Shown here: piece by piece, positions 26,990 to 35,030 of the stretch
Position numbering within the stretch: the stretch's first letter is position 1
How the letters are laid out: the number at the start of each line of letters is the position of its first letter
Assembly (NCBI GenBank): GCA_024639185.1
Contig: JAHEIW010000003.1
Location: 9,081-73,080, forward strand
DNA length: 64,000 bases
DNA from: Deltaproteobacteria bacterium
GTDB lineage: Bacteria > Desulfobacterota > Desulfobacteria > Desulfobacterales > JAHEIW01
Reading direction: 5' to 3'
Notes under the pieces: generated by a model
The model's database searches: none
What the model was told of the DNA's origin: nothing
Seen by the model: only the letters and a program-made list of their open reading frames with translations
Program-made: the position numbers and the translations under genes

Positions 26990-27213
26990 GGTGCCCGCAG
27001 CTGACTGCCGGCAAGCGGGTTAATCCACTTCGCAGAAAGGATGGGGATGTCATCGGTGTTGAAGTCGTAGGTGACCTGACCGTCGATGAACAGGCCGTGG
27101 AAGCGGGCGCTGTCGATGGTCAGTGCCTGCCGCCCCTCATATACCACATCGTTCCTCAGCTCCACGGACGGACCCCGCTTGAAAACAATCCGGCGCACCA
27201 CAACTGCGTTCAA
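26990..27213 (-). pseudogene. possible gene fragment (NAD kinase C-terminus-like)
   Basis: On the minus strand a frame reads RRIVFKRGPSVELRN..., then LTIDSARFHGLFIDGQVTYDF and NTDDIPILSAKWINPL, before running into low-complexity sequence. The beta-strand pattern and the phrase IDGQVTYDF resemble the C-terminal sheet of ATP-NAD kinases. There is no start region or ATP-binding part. I read it as a decayed fragment with low certainty; it could also be chance. Confidence 0.25.
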
Positions 27214-27437
27214 TGAAAGCAGGAACTGATTTATGAAGTTTAATAAAGGTATGGGGGGATAACCTAACCCGAACCAGAGACAAAAGCAGAATTGGCAAAG
27301 AACTAAATGATAGGCGTCGGCTTCCTGTTAAAAACCTTCCTCCATCCGGAATAGTTTATCCCCCCTGTAGGCCTCATGCTGACGGGTAATGTTCAAGCGC
27401 CTTATCAGAAAAATCGGTGATAAGTGCTCGTAGCTGT

Positions 27438-27590
27438 TAGCGGTTGTGAAAAAACGATCCGGTATTCAGGCGTTTTTTCTACAACCACTTATGCCGCACT
27501 TCCATATAGCGGAACGCTATTATGGAAAGCGGTAGAACAGCCATGCAGTATGATAGATGCCACCGTAGCAGATGGCAACAGGGGTTTAAA
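27438..27590. repeat. palindromic element, family B, copy 2
   Basis: The first stem is GCGGTTGTGAAAAAACG against CGTTTTTTCTACAACCAC. Then TTATGCCGCACTTCC leads into a second stem, CTTCCATATAGCG against CGCTATTATGGAAAG, and a third small stem around GATGCCACCGTAGCAGATGGC. The first two blocks match copy 1 at 16402-16496. No gene is visible between 27220 and 28005. Confidence 0.7.
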
Positions 27591-27620
27591 GGGAAAAAGT
27601 AAAATATTATCAAATATTTA

Positions 27621-27651
27621 CAGCATTTGACAGCATTTGACAGCATTTGAC
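27621..27651. repeat. three tandem copies of CAGCATTTGA
   Basis: CAGCATTTGA occurs three times in a row, followed by CAG. The complementary unit TGTCAAATGC occurs twice at 23684-23703, so the same 10-bp word flanks the transporter locus on both sides in opposite orientation. Confidence 0.8.
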
Positions 27652-28005
27652 AGTTACGACCCTGAAAAACTATAAAAATAGGAAAATCTGTAATAAATGA
27701 ACCGGATGGTTTTTGCATAAAAAACCATACAAAGGGATTAAAATAAAATGCTAGGAGCGCAATACAAGCGGAATTAAACTATTTTTTACTGTATTTTACT
27801 TAATTTTACAGTTTTTTACACATACATGGCGATTTTTTAAAAAAATGCTTCACATCAACCATTTTATCCCTTAAATGGTAATCGGGACATCGAATTTTCG
27901 GTGCCCAACAAATATTTTTAAAGAAAAAACATACCTTGCCGATACTATAGTAGGTCAAAAGCCAAGGGAAGTTTTCAAAAATAATGAGGACATCAGGTGG
28001 TATTT

Positions 28006-28287
28006 ATGATAAATGATCACATCGTGCAGCGCCGAAGCGGTGAAGATCGACGCAAAAAAAACGACAGACGCAGCGGATTTGACCGACGGAACGGTAGTTT
28101 CGCCAACGACTTTGATGAATTCAGCGAAGAAAATGTCTATACCACCAAAGAAGCCTGTGAATATCTTAAGATTTCGCGTCCCACTTACCTCAAGTACATT
28201 GCGGAGGGTCGCATCCGGGCCATTAAAGTCGGTCGCGGTTGGCGCACGCTCAAAACAGAACTGGATCGCTTTTTACGAGGAGACTAA
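28006..28287 (+). CDS. helix-turn-helix DNA-binding protein (excisionase/MerR-like fold)
   Basis: 93 residues from the ATG at 28006 behind AGGTGG. The N-terminus is strongly basic with the repeated pattern RRSGEDRRKKNDRRSGFDRR. The C-terminal half is a winged helix of the excisionase type: YTTKEACEYLKISRPTYLKYIAEGRIRAIKVGRGWRTLKTELDRFL. Such proteins are found as phage excisionases and as stand-alone regulators. No integrase or attachment site is visible, so a chromosomal regulator is more likely. It is followed by a stretch without genes and then the first sigma-54 promoter. Confidence 0.85.
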   Translation: MINDHIVQRRSGEDRRKKNDRRSGFDRRNGSFANDFDEFSEENVYTTKEACEYLKISRPTYLKYIAEGRIRAIKVGRGWRTLKTELDRFLRGD

Positions 28288-28660
28288 CGCTTTTCAGACA
28301 CAGCGTCATTAAATTCCTTCCTCCGGTAGCCTACAACTGCCAGCTTGTATTTCCTGCGCTTACGTTTTCATGCGCTCCATAGCGCCATTGCCCAGCCAAA
28401 AACCAACCTGCCAGCGTGAAGCCCATCAGCATTAGATGGTGCCTTCGGCCCCCATTTTAGGCGCGAACAAAAAAGTTAACGGGGTGTAGGAAATCAACGC
28501 TATTAAAAAAAACACGTGTTTACATCTGGTTATGCCACCTGATGCTCCCGGCCGGATGCCAATGGTGCAGGCAAAACCATACACCCGTACCCATCCAAAA
28601 TTCACTATTTTTAATATAAAATTAAACAATAACAATTGGTTATGAAGTTTTGCGCACCTT
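28288..28660. other. gap with possible membrane-protein remnant on minus strand
   Basis: No intact gene. On the minus strand, hydrophobic reading (FFLIALISYTPLTFLFAP) in one frame near 28450-28520 is followed by LMLMGFTLAGWFLAG in another frame near 28385-28435. That would suit a decayed membrane protein with a frameshift, but the evidence is slight. Confidence 0.25.
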
Positions 28661-28676
28661 TGGCATCCAGCTTGCT
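28661..28676 (+). promoter_or_regulatory. sigma-54 promoter upstream of small exported protein
   Basis: TGGCAT-CCAGC-TTGCT matches the -24/-12 consensus TGGCAC-N5-TTGCW with one change and exact spacing. Transcription would start near 28688, just before the AAAGGAGGTG site of the gene at 28714. Confidence 0.75.
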
Positions 28677-28713
28677 TTTAACATAAGCTAAAGCAAAGGA
28701 GGTGATCTTTTTG

Positions 28714-29016
28714 ATGAGAAAAACCTTATCCATTATCCTGGTCTGGCGCTGGCTTTTTGCCATCTTTGTCATCTCTGTAGCGGGCGTCGCCGCGACCCCT
28801 TACAAGGGGGAAATTCACACGACCCGGACCATCGTGGGAACCATCATCAATAAAAATCTAGACCTAGTTACCGTATGTTCACAAGAACATCCGGGCCAAA
28901 TTATAACCCTGAGCACCAATCCTAAATCCGAAAGACTGACCTTGCTGCCGGGTGATCAGATCATCGTTGAATACAGCCCGGATTATATCATCAGAACAAT
29001 TTCAAAGCAGGGTTAA
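28714..29016 (+). CDS. small exported protein, paralog of the 29488 gene
   Basis: 100 residues from the ATG at 28714 behind AAAGGAGGTG; a GTG at 28702 overlaps that site. A signal peptide (about 1-27, LFAIFVISVAGVAA) is followed by a small beta-rich domain: GTIINKNLDLVTVCS, then LTLLPGDQIIVEYSPDYIIRTI. The pattern (V..V....L.V.S...G..I.L, L..GDQV.I.Y) is shared with the protein at 29488-29784 and suggests an OB-like or SH3-like barrel. Function unknown. Its own sigma-54 promoter and the nearby sigma-54 activator suggest regulated expression. Confidence 0.75.
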   Translation: MRKTLSIILVWRWLFAIFVISVAGVAATPYKGEIHTTRTIVGTIINKNLDLVTVCSQEHPGQIITLSTNPKSERLTLLPGDQIIVEYSPDYIIRTISKQG

Positions 29017-29251
29017 ACGCCCGGCCGGTATAGAGGGCGGTCGGCCTTTAGTCTCTTTTAGGACAAAACCATACAAGCCGGCCATAAAAAGGATACGCAT
29101 TTTAAGCTATTGATATTTAATCAAATTATGCTTTTTAGGCCGCAAGAAGCCTGCGGCCCTGTAACCAAATTTATACAAAATAAAACTGACCTGCAGATTC
29201 ATAAACAAAAATATCTATATATATCAGCGAGATAAGTTGATAACCCCTGTG

Positions 29252-29267
29252 TGGCACAGCCCTTGCT
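29252..29267 (+). promoter_or_regulatory. sigma-54 promoter upstream of second small exported protein
   Basis: TGGCAC-AGCCC-TTGCT is a perfect fit to the -24/-12 consensus. Predicted start near 29278, leaving a leader of about 210 bases before the ATG at 29488. Confidence 0.85.
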
Positions 29268-29331
29268 CTTTCAAATACTCGGTATCGGAGGGATCCACAG
29301 ACCTCGTTGCGCCGAGTAAAACCAGGCGAAT

Positions 29332-29464
29332 CATGTAATCGAATCGATGCTGAGATTTGAAATGGGCTGTCAGTCAACATAGCAACCCGTCCGGAAAGGA
29401 GGTGCAATTTTGCGGGTGTAATACCATTAAAATGGATATCATACGGAATCAATTCGATTACATA
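29332..29464 (+). other. structured 5' leader (or small RNA) with closing stem
   Basis: CATGTAATCGAATCGAT (29332-29348) pairs with ATCAATTCGATTACATA (29448-29464) in 15 of 17 positions and closes about 100 bases with internal small stems (CCATT/AATGG near 29423). It lies entirely inside the transcript predicted from the sigma-54 promoter and ends just before the AAGGAG site of the gene at 29488. Confidence 0.55.
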
Positions 29465-29487
29465 CTAAACCAAAAAGGAGAAAACCA

Positions 29488-29784
29488 ATGCGTCAATTAC
29501 TGTTCAATAAGCCCATTTCAATGTTGATCATTACCCTGTTTGCTGTTTCTTTTGCAGCTGTAAGCATTTGCCAGGCCGCCGGTCCAGCCGGGGCCATTAA
29601 AGGGGAAGTGGTATCGGTGGACCCAAACTCTGGCATGCTTGAAGTGATGAGCCCGGAAGGCAAAACCATCATGCTAAATGCCGGAGAGCAAATCGAAGAA
29701 CTGAAAACCCTGCAAAAAGGCGATCAGGTAATGATTCAATACGATAAAAACAAAAATATACAATCCATCAACAAGGAAGGCTAG
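29488..29784 (+). CDS. small exported protein, paralog of the 28714 gene
   Basis: 98 residues; the ATG follows AAAAAGGAG. A signal peptide (about 1-30, LIITLFAVSFAAVSICQAA) is followed by a compact beta domain GAIKGEVVSVDPNSGMLEVM...GKTIMLNAGEQ and LQKGDQVMIQYDKNKNIQSI. This resembles periplasmic DUF1344-like small barrels. It is expressed from a consensus sigma-54 promoter with a long structured leader and closed by a strong hairpin at 29808. It is immediately upstream of a GlrK-like kinase operon. Function unknown. Confidence 0.8.
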   Translation: MRQLLFNKPISMLIITLFAVSFAAVSICQAAGPAGAIKGEVVSVDPNSGMLEVMSPEGKTIMLNAGEQIEELKTLQKGDQVMIQYDKNKNIQSINKEG

Positions 29785-29807
29785 CCCTTGCCTGACCTTC
29801 TTTGAAA

Positions 29808-29842
29808 GGGATAAAAGGGGCAGGTATTGCCCCTTTTATCCC
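29808..29842. terminator. strong bidirectional hairpin after 29488 gene
   Basis: A perfect 15-bp stem, GGGATAAAAGGGGCA against TGCCCCTTTTATCCC, with a 5-base loop. The A/T tracts lie inside the stem and there is no T-run after it. It separates the small-protein transcript from the kinase operon. Confidence 0.75.
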
Positions 29843-30057
29843 AATGCCGGCCGTCAGGTATCAGATCGGCTGCAAATCTCATCACGGATCCGTCTGCTTA
29901 CCCTCTTATTCGCGCTTTTATCAAAGCATTTCTAAATCGGTTGAGCCCTATAGCCCGTCTGGCGGTGGAAGATAAATGATGACCGCATTCTGTCCCATGC
30001 GCGCTCAATCCCGTTTCACGAGGACCTTCGGCAGGCTCAACCGCTGAACTGAAATCA

Positions 30058-31512
30058 ATGAAACTGACCATTTTTAAACGACTCACCTTTGGTTATGCGG
30101 CCATTTTGTTGCTGGTTGTATTTCTGGGCGTTTATGTGACCTTAAAGCTCAATCAACTCAACGGGCTCAGCCGGGAAATTGCAACCGTGCATTTCAATCG
30201 CTTAACGCTGACGGAACATTTTATGGACAAGCTCTTTTCCCAGGTCAGTTTTGAGAAAAAATATCTCATCTCACGAGATGCTGACTTCTTAAAAAAATTC
30301 TGGGAGATACAGTTTCAGATAATTGAAGATATCCGCAAACTGGAGGCCTTGCCGGATACGGTAGAAAACAAGAATCTATTCACCCAGATCCAGACCGATT
30401 ACGGCCAATTTTTATTGCTATTCAGAACCGAAATAGAAGCGCTGAAAAAAAATTTAAACTACCCGCGTCTCAAATTCCAGCAACAAAAGGATAATCTGGT
30501 TGATCAAATTAATCAGCGCCTTAGACAAATGATTCACATCAGCCGCTTGCAACGTGATAAAAAAATTAATGCCTCCAGCCAAATTAGCTCCCGGGTTTTG
30601 CAGGTAACAACGATTACAGCCGCATTGGCCATCCTGCTGGGATTGCTCATTTCCTTTTATAACACTCGCGGTATTAACCGCTCCATCGTAAGATTACAGA
30701 AAATGACCACAGAAATTGCCAAGGGTAAATTCGAAGAAATCGATACCATCACATCACCACCGGAAATTAAGGCGCTATGCGATGATTTTAACCTGATGTG
30801 CGAGCGCCTCAGGGAACTGGATGAGATGAAAAAAGACTTTATCAGCCATGTTTCCCACACCCTGCGAACGCCGTTGACCGCCATGAAAGAAGCCAGCCGG
30901 ATGCTGATGGAAGGCACATATGCCGATGTTCCCGCCAAGCAAAACGAATTGCTGGCCATTACACAACAAGAATGTGAACGCTTGATTGATTCGGTGAACC
31001 GAATCCTGGATTTGTCCCGTATGGAAGCCAAAATGATGGATTATCAGCTAAAGCGAGGTCTCTTATTTCCGGTCATCCAACAAACGGTATTAAAACTGGC
31101 ACCGATTGCCCAACGAAAAAAAATCGATCTTGAATTAAGGCCATCGCGCAATCTGCCGGCTGTCAAAATGGATGAAGAACGTATCGCCCAGGTCATGGAA
31201 AATCTGATCGGCAATGCTCTAAAATTTTCGGCTGCCGGTGGAACAGTGATAATTGCTGCCTCCCTGAAAAACCAAGGACAGCACTATATGGAAGTTTGTG
31301 TTGCTGACAGCGGTTGCGGTATCCCGCGGGAAAATATGGGAAAAATATTTGATCGATTTCAACGCATCGATGGCGGGCAAAACACCCCCCTGGGAACAGG
31401 CCTGGGGTTGTCGATTGCCAAACACATCGTCGCTGACCATGGAGGTAAGATATGGGTGCGAAGCAAACCCGGACAGGGCAGCAGCTTTTACTTTACGTTG
31501 CCGGTTGCGTGA
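30058..31512 (+). CDS. sensor histidine kinase, GlrK/QseE-like
   Basis: 484 residues. The N-terminal membrane segment (about 13-31) and a second near 180-200 bracket a periplasmic domain. A HAMP domain (about 200-255) follows. The HisKA domain has H267 in SHVSHTLRTPLTAMKEA. The HATPase shows the N box (MENLIGNALKFSAAGG), G1 (VADSGCGIP), F box (KIFDRFQRI) and G2 (GTGLGLSIAKHIV). It is the first gene of a three-gene operon, kinase, small lipoprotein and sigma-54 response regulator, the order of E. coli glrK-qseG-glrR. The signal sensed is presumably an envelope state; that is inference. Confidence 0.9.
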   Translation: MKLTIFKRLTFGYAAILLLVVFLGVYVTLKLNQLNGLSREIATVHFNRLTLTEHFMDKLFSQVSFEKKYLISRDADFLKKFWEIQFQIIEDIRKLEALPDTVENKNLFTQIQTDYGQFLLLFRTEIEALKKNLNYPRLKFQQQKDNLVDQINQRLRQMIHISRLQRDKKINASSQISSRVLQVTTITAALAILLGLLISFYNTRGINRSIVRLQKMTTEIAKGKFEEIDTITSPPEIKALCDDFNLMCERLRELDEMKKDFISHVSHTLRTPLTAMKEASRMLMEGTYADVPAKQNELLAITQQECERLIDSVNRILDLSRMEAKMMDYQLKRGLLFPVIQQTVLKLAPIAQRKKIDLELRPSRNLPAVKMDEERIAQVMENLIGNALKFSAAGGTVIIAASLKNQGQHYMEVCVADSGCGIPRENMGKIFDRFQRIDGGQNTPLGTGLGLSIAKHIVADHGGKIWVRSKPGQGSSFYFTLPVA

Positions 31513-32045
31513 TCTGGGCCATGATGGCCATGGGATGCCTGCATTGGCCGCCACAGCCGCAGGGCGAGAAACAATTAGTTGAGGCCAGACAACGTTTGGC
31601 TTCAGGCGATTACAGCAGTGCCCTTGCAATAAACCGGCGTGTGCTGGCACAGTTTCCGACACGTCTGGCAGATCAATCACTTTTTCAGATCGGCTTGGTT
31701 TATGCGCACCCGCACAATCCGGATCGAAATATCCAAAAAGCAGTCGACTCCTTTCAGGGCATCATCGACCGCTATCCCACAAGCCAGCTGCAACCGGATG
31801 CCCATTTGTGGTTGGCCGTCCTGGATCAGCTCAGAGCCCAGGAAGGTCAAATACGGTTTTTAACCCAGCGCAGTGCTCCTCTGAAAAAGGCGCTAAAAAT
31901 GCAAAAGAAGAAAATAAGCCAGCTACAGGACCAGCTGGAAAAGTTAAAGCGTATCGACATTCATATGGAAGAAAAAAAGCGAGACGCCATACCGCCGGCA
32001 GAAGAACTAAAGGAAAAAGGAAATGGAGAAAATTCTGGTAGTTGA
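31452..32045 (+). CDS. QseG-like lipoprotein with TPR-like repeats
   Basis: 197 residues. It begins inside the kinase gene (61-base overlap) behind a GGAGG site at 31441, so the overlap is probably real and couples translation. The leader offers two lipobox-like cysteines, VAGC and the later AMGC. The body contains TPR-like helices (LVEARQRLASGDYSSALAINRRVL, AVDSFQGIIDRYPTSQLQPDAHLW) and a C-terminal coiled coil (KALKMQKKKISQLQDQLEKL). In enterobacteria QseG sits at the same place and modulates the kinase from the outer membrane. Sequence similarity to QseG itself could not be tested here. Confidence 0.75.
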   Translation: MGAKQTRTGQQLLLYVAGCVIWAMMAMGCLHWPPQPQGEKQLVEARQRLASGDYSSALAINRRVLAQFPTRLADQSLFQIGLVYAHPHNPDRNIQKAVDSFQGIIDRYPTSQLQPDAHLWLAVLDQLRAQEGQIRFLTQRSAPLKKALKMQKKKISQLQDQLEKLKRIDIHMEEKKRDAIPPAEELKEKGNGENSGS

Positions 32046-33384
32046 TGATGATCCCAGTATTCTTAAAGTGGTTCGAATGCGACTGGAAGCCCAGGGATAT
32101 CGGGTAACCACTGCCTTTGATGCCCAAAAGGCCATTGACCTGGCAGCCGACAATCGGTTTGATGCCGCCCTGCTCGATCTAAAGCTCAATGGCAAAGACG
32201 GCATTCAATTGATGCAGGATTTACATCACATCAACCCGGAAATGCCGGTCATTATCCTGACCGCTTACGGTACGATTCAGAGTGCTGTGGCCGCCATGAA
32301 AAAGGGGGCTTACAGCTATTTGACAAAACCATTTGATCACGAAAACCTTTTGCTGCAGACCCGAAATTGCCTGGAACGCAGCCGTCTGACCAAAGAAGTG
32401 AAAAATCTCAAAAAAATCGTCAAAGAACGCTACGGTTTTGAAAACATCATTACTAAAAGTGAAACGATGCAGGCGGTCCTGGATCAGGTTGCCCAGGCCG
32501 CAGAATCGGATGCCAATGTGTATATTGAGGGAGAAAGCGGGACCGGAAAAGAGCTGATTGCCAAAACACTGCATCTGGCCAGCGCGCGTAAAGATGGACC
32601 CTTTGTGGCCATTAATTGTGCCGCCATACCCGAAACCCTTCTGGAAAGCGAGCTTTTCGGCTACCAGAAGGGTGCCTTTACGGACGCCGCTCGAAATAAA
32701 AAAGGCCTTTTTTTACAGGCCCATCGGGGAACCTTTTTTCTGGATGAGATCTCGGAAATGCCACTATCGATGCAGGCCAAAGTCTTACGGGTGTTGCAGG
32801 AAAAAGAATTTTATCCGGTCGGCGCCCAAAAGACGGTTAAAGTCAACACCCGCTTTATTGCCAGTTCCAACAAAAACCTGGAAGCAGAGGTTAAAAAAGG
32901 GGCGTTTCGGGAAGATCTTTTTTACCGCATTCATGTCATCGCCATACACCTGCCGCCGCTGCGCCGGCGTAAAGAAGACATTCCCCTGCTGGCCAATTAT
33001 TTTTTAAACAAATACGCCCGGGAAACACAAAAAGATATCGCCGGATTTACGCCCTCGGCCCTGCAAAAGCTGATGTTACACGATTGGCCGGGTAACGTGC
33101 GCGAGTTGGAGAATACGGTTGAGTGTGCGGTTGCGCTGGCCACTGAAAATATCATTTCGGAAACGTCGATTCTGGCGGATCACAACGTGGCCGAAAGCGG
33201 CCTGCGGTCTTTAAAAGATGCTAAAGAGGATTTCGAGAAAAATTATCTAACCCAGTTGATTGAACTGACGGGCGGCAATGTTAGTCAGGCCGCTAAACTG
33301 GCCGGAAAATACAGAGCTGATCTATATCAATTGTTAAAAAAATACGGTATCAAAGCAGCCGACTATCGCAGGACGCCACATTGA
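32023..33384 (+). CDS. sigma-54-dependent response regulator, GlrR/QseF-like
   Basis: 453 residues. The receiver domain (1-120) has acidic pocket D8-D10, phospho-acceptor D52 and the KP pair (TKPFDHENL). The AAA+ domain has Walker A GESGTGKE, the sigma-54 contact loop GAFTDA, Walker B GTFFLDEI and the R-rich sensor PPLRRRKEDIPLL. A C-terminal Fis-type helix-turn-helix reads GGNVSQAAKLAGKYRADLYQLLKKYGI. It overlaps the lipoprotein gene by 23 bases. It activates sigma-54 promoters; two such promoters lie 3-4 kb upstream and are the obvious candidate targets. Confidence 0.93.
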   Translation: MEKILVVDDDPSILKVVRMRLEAQGYRVTTAFDAQKAIDLAADNRFDAALLDLKLNGKDGIQLMQDLHHINPEMPVIILTAYGTIQSAVAAMKKGAYSYLTKPFDHENLLLQTRNCLERSRLTKEVKNLKKIVKERYGFENIITKSETMQAVLDQVAQAAESDANVYIEGESGTGKELIAKTLHLASARKDGPFVAINCAAIPETLLESELFGYQKGAFTDAARNKKGLFLQAHRGTFFLDEISEMPLSMQAKVLRVLQEKEFYPVGAQKTVKVNTRFIASSNKNLEAEVKKGAFREDLFYRIHVIAIHLPPLRRRKEDIPLLANYFLNKYARETQKDIAGFTPSALQKLMLHDWPGNVRELENTVECAVALATENIISETSILADHNVAESGLRSLKDAKEDFEKNYLTQLIELTGGNVSQAAKLAGKYRADLYQLLKKYGIKAADYRRTPH

Positions 33385-33655
33385 CCGACAGACTGTCAGC
33401 GGTGCCCTCCCCCGCAAAAAAAAAACCAAGATTTGAGCGTCTTCCTCTACCAATGACCTGACTTTTGCACACCTTTGGACAAATAGCATCTTTTTTAAAA
33501 TAGACAAACCGTCGCAACGGATTTATGTTTTAGTTTCATCATCCCAATTTGAGAATGAAGGTTGTCGTACTTGCGGTTGCAGTTGACCGTTGACACAAAC
33601 TATATTGACTTTGCACAAGCTCTGATATGGACACAAAAAGCGTAGGAGACAGAAA

Positions 33656-34564
33656 ATGAAATCGATTAAACTGGCGTCCATGGACTGCGAACAAGTCTGT
33701 ACGGAAATCGAAGATTTTGTAATCGAGGTGGTGCAGCAGGCCGCTTCGAGTGGATGCGTGATCGGGTTGTCCGGCGGTGTGGATTCGAGCACGGCGGCGG
33801 CACTGATTAAAAACAGTTTTGATCACTATAATGCCGAACGGGTCGGAGATGAGCAGGCACTTGAACTGGTGGGATATATATTGCCGTCAAGCATCAATGT
33901 GGATGTGGATGAAACCGATGCCGCATCTGTCGCCAAACATCTGGGGCTGCGCTACGAAACCCTTAGCATCGAAGCCCTGGTGGAATCGTTTAAATTGACC
34001 AATCCGGAAGCGTTTGAAAGTAAATTCCATAAAGGCAATATGATCTCCAGAATCCGTGCCAATGTTTTGTCAACTAAAGCAGCAACGGAAATTAAAACCC
34101 TGGCCGGAACCGGCAACCGTGATGAAGATTTCGGCATCGGTTATTATACCCTTTTCGGGGACGGGGCTGTGCATTTCAGCCCGATAGCCGGTTTACCCAA
34201 ACGGCTTGTGCGGCAAATGGCCCGTTTCCTGGGTCTGAACAAAAAGATTGTTCAGCGCGAACCGACGGCCGGTTTGGAACCGGGTCAAAGTGACTTTAAA
34301 GACCTGGGGTATGATTATGATGTGGTTGAAATAATCACCGAGGGCCTGGCGCAGGGATTTTCAGAAGACAAGTTGATCAACCATCCCCAAATTGTTCAGC
34401 AGGTCGAAAGTCAGCTCCAGCATTACCTGTCCGTCTACGACGCCAGTAAATTTGACTCGGTAAAAGCGGTGGTGCAAGATGTGCTCAAACGCCATCAACA
34501 GGCTAAAGAGAAAATGAAGATCATCCATCCGCCAACACCCCGGATCACTTTATCGTATGACTAA
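33656..34564 (+). CDS. nadE: NAD(+) synthetase
   Basis: 302 residues; the ATG follows AGGAGA. It carries out the last step of NAD synthesis, amidation of deamido-NAD with ATP. The PP-loop S39-GGVDSS is intact and KAATEIKTLAGTGNRDE, GYYTLFGDGAVHFSPIAGLPKRLVR and EPTAGLEPGQSDFKDLGYDYDVVE are family hallmarks. It lacks the N-terminal glutaminase domain, so it is the ammonia-dependent type. It stands alone; the 270 bases before it hold no gene. The bases after the stop (AACCCGTCTCAAAATT) look like a remnant of a family A outer arm. Confidence 0.93.
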   Translation: MKSIKLASMDCEQVCTEIEDFVIEVVQQAASSGCVIGLSGGVDSSTAAALIKNSFDHYNAERVGDEQALELVGYILPSSINVDVDETDAASVAKHLGLRYETLSIEALVESFKLTNPEAFESKFHKGNMISRIRANVLSTKAATEIKTLAGTGNRDEDFGIGYYTLFGDGAVHFSPIAGLPKRLVRQMARFLGLNKKIVQREPTAGLEPGQSDFKDLGYDYDVVEIITEGLAQGFSEDKLINHPQIVQQVESQLQHYLSVYDASKFDSVKAVVQDVLKRHQQAKEKMKIIHPPTPRITLSYD

Positions 34565-34593
34565 AACCCGTCTCAAAATTACATCTAAGTTTT

Positions 34594-34702
34594 TCGGGTT
34601 GAGCCCGTTACCCGTTCGCCCGTTTGCCGGTTAAAGGATAAAATGAAACATTTTCCTTTCTTAACGGGCCTAACCGCCTTAACCGGCTCAACCGGCCAAC
34701 CG
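34594..34702. repeat. large imperfect hairpin of AACGGGC/AACCGG phrases
   Basis: The left arm (34594-34644: CGGGTTGAGCCCGTTACCCG ... GGTTAAAGG, AAAATG) and right arm (34649-34702: CATTTTCCTTTCTTAACGGG ... CCGGCTCAACCGG) are imperfect complements with only a four-base loop. Both arms consist of repeated 8-10-base words. It sits between nadE and a broken gene. Confidence 0.75.
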
Positions 34703-34717
34703 AATTGGAGATGAAAT

Positions 34718-35030
34718 ATGTCCGCAGAATCCTTGCGCAAACAGCTATACGGATCCTTTAAAAACCGTGCCATGATGTATTGGCATATCTATCAGGCGCT
34801 GGAAAAAGAACTCGGCGAGCAAAAAGCGACTAAGATTTTAAAACGGGGGATTTATAATCGCGGGCTGGCAGGAAGCGGGTCTGAAAGATAGCGACATCGC
34901 CCGGATGTGCGATATTGCAGCCTGTGTTGATAAAGGCACCTTTGAAGGTGCCGGATTTGGTTTTTCAATCGAAACCTGGACATCCGGACAGCAGGGATGC
35001 TGCCGGTTGAAAATAAGGCCCGGCAAATAA
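34718..35030 (+). pseudogene. frameshifted L-2-amino-thiazoline-4-carboxylate hydrolase-like gene
   Basis: The ATG at 34718 follows GGAG and reads LRKQLYGSFKNRAMMYWHIYQALEKELGEQKATKILKRGIYN, then stops early at 34889. The neighbouring frame continues sensibly: GWQEAGLKDSDIARMCDIA, CVDKGTFEGAGFGFSIETW, TSGQQGCCRLKI, ending at 35030. The two halves match the order of an ATC-hydrolase-like domain, so one frameshift or small deletion near 34850-34870 has broken the gene. The combined product, about 105 residues, is also short for the family. A sequencing error is an alternative. Confidence 0.65.

Noticed and set aside
27618..27655. Short tandem repeats as a possible CRISPR array
   Set aside because: The unit is 10 bp without unique spacers and there are no cas genes in the window.
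27997..28287. Excisionase-like protein as evidence of an integrated element
   Set aside because: No integrase, attachment repeats or phage genes are visible; this fold is common in chromosomal regulators.
29171..29452. Minus-strand open frame of 93 residues
   Set aside because: It lies over the second sigma-54 promoter and the structured leader, has no ribosome site and no recognisable protein features.
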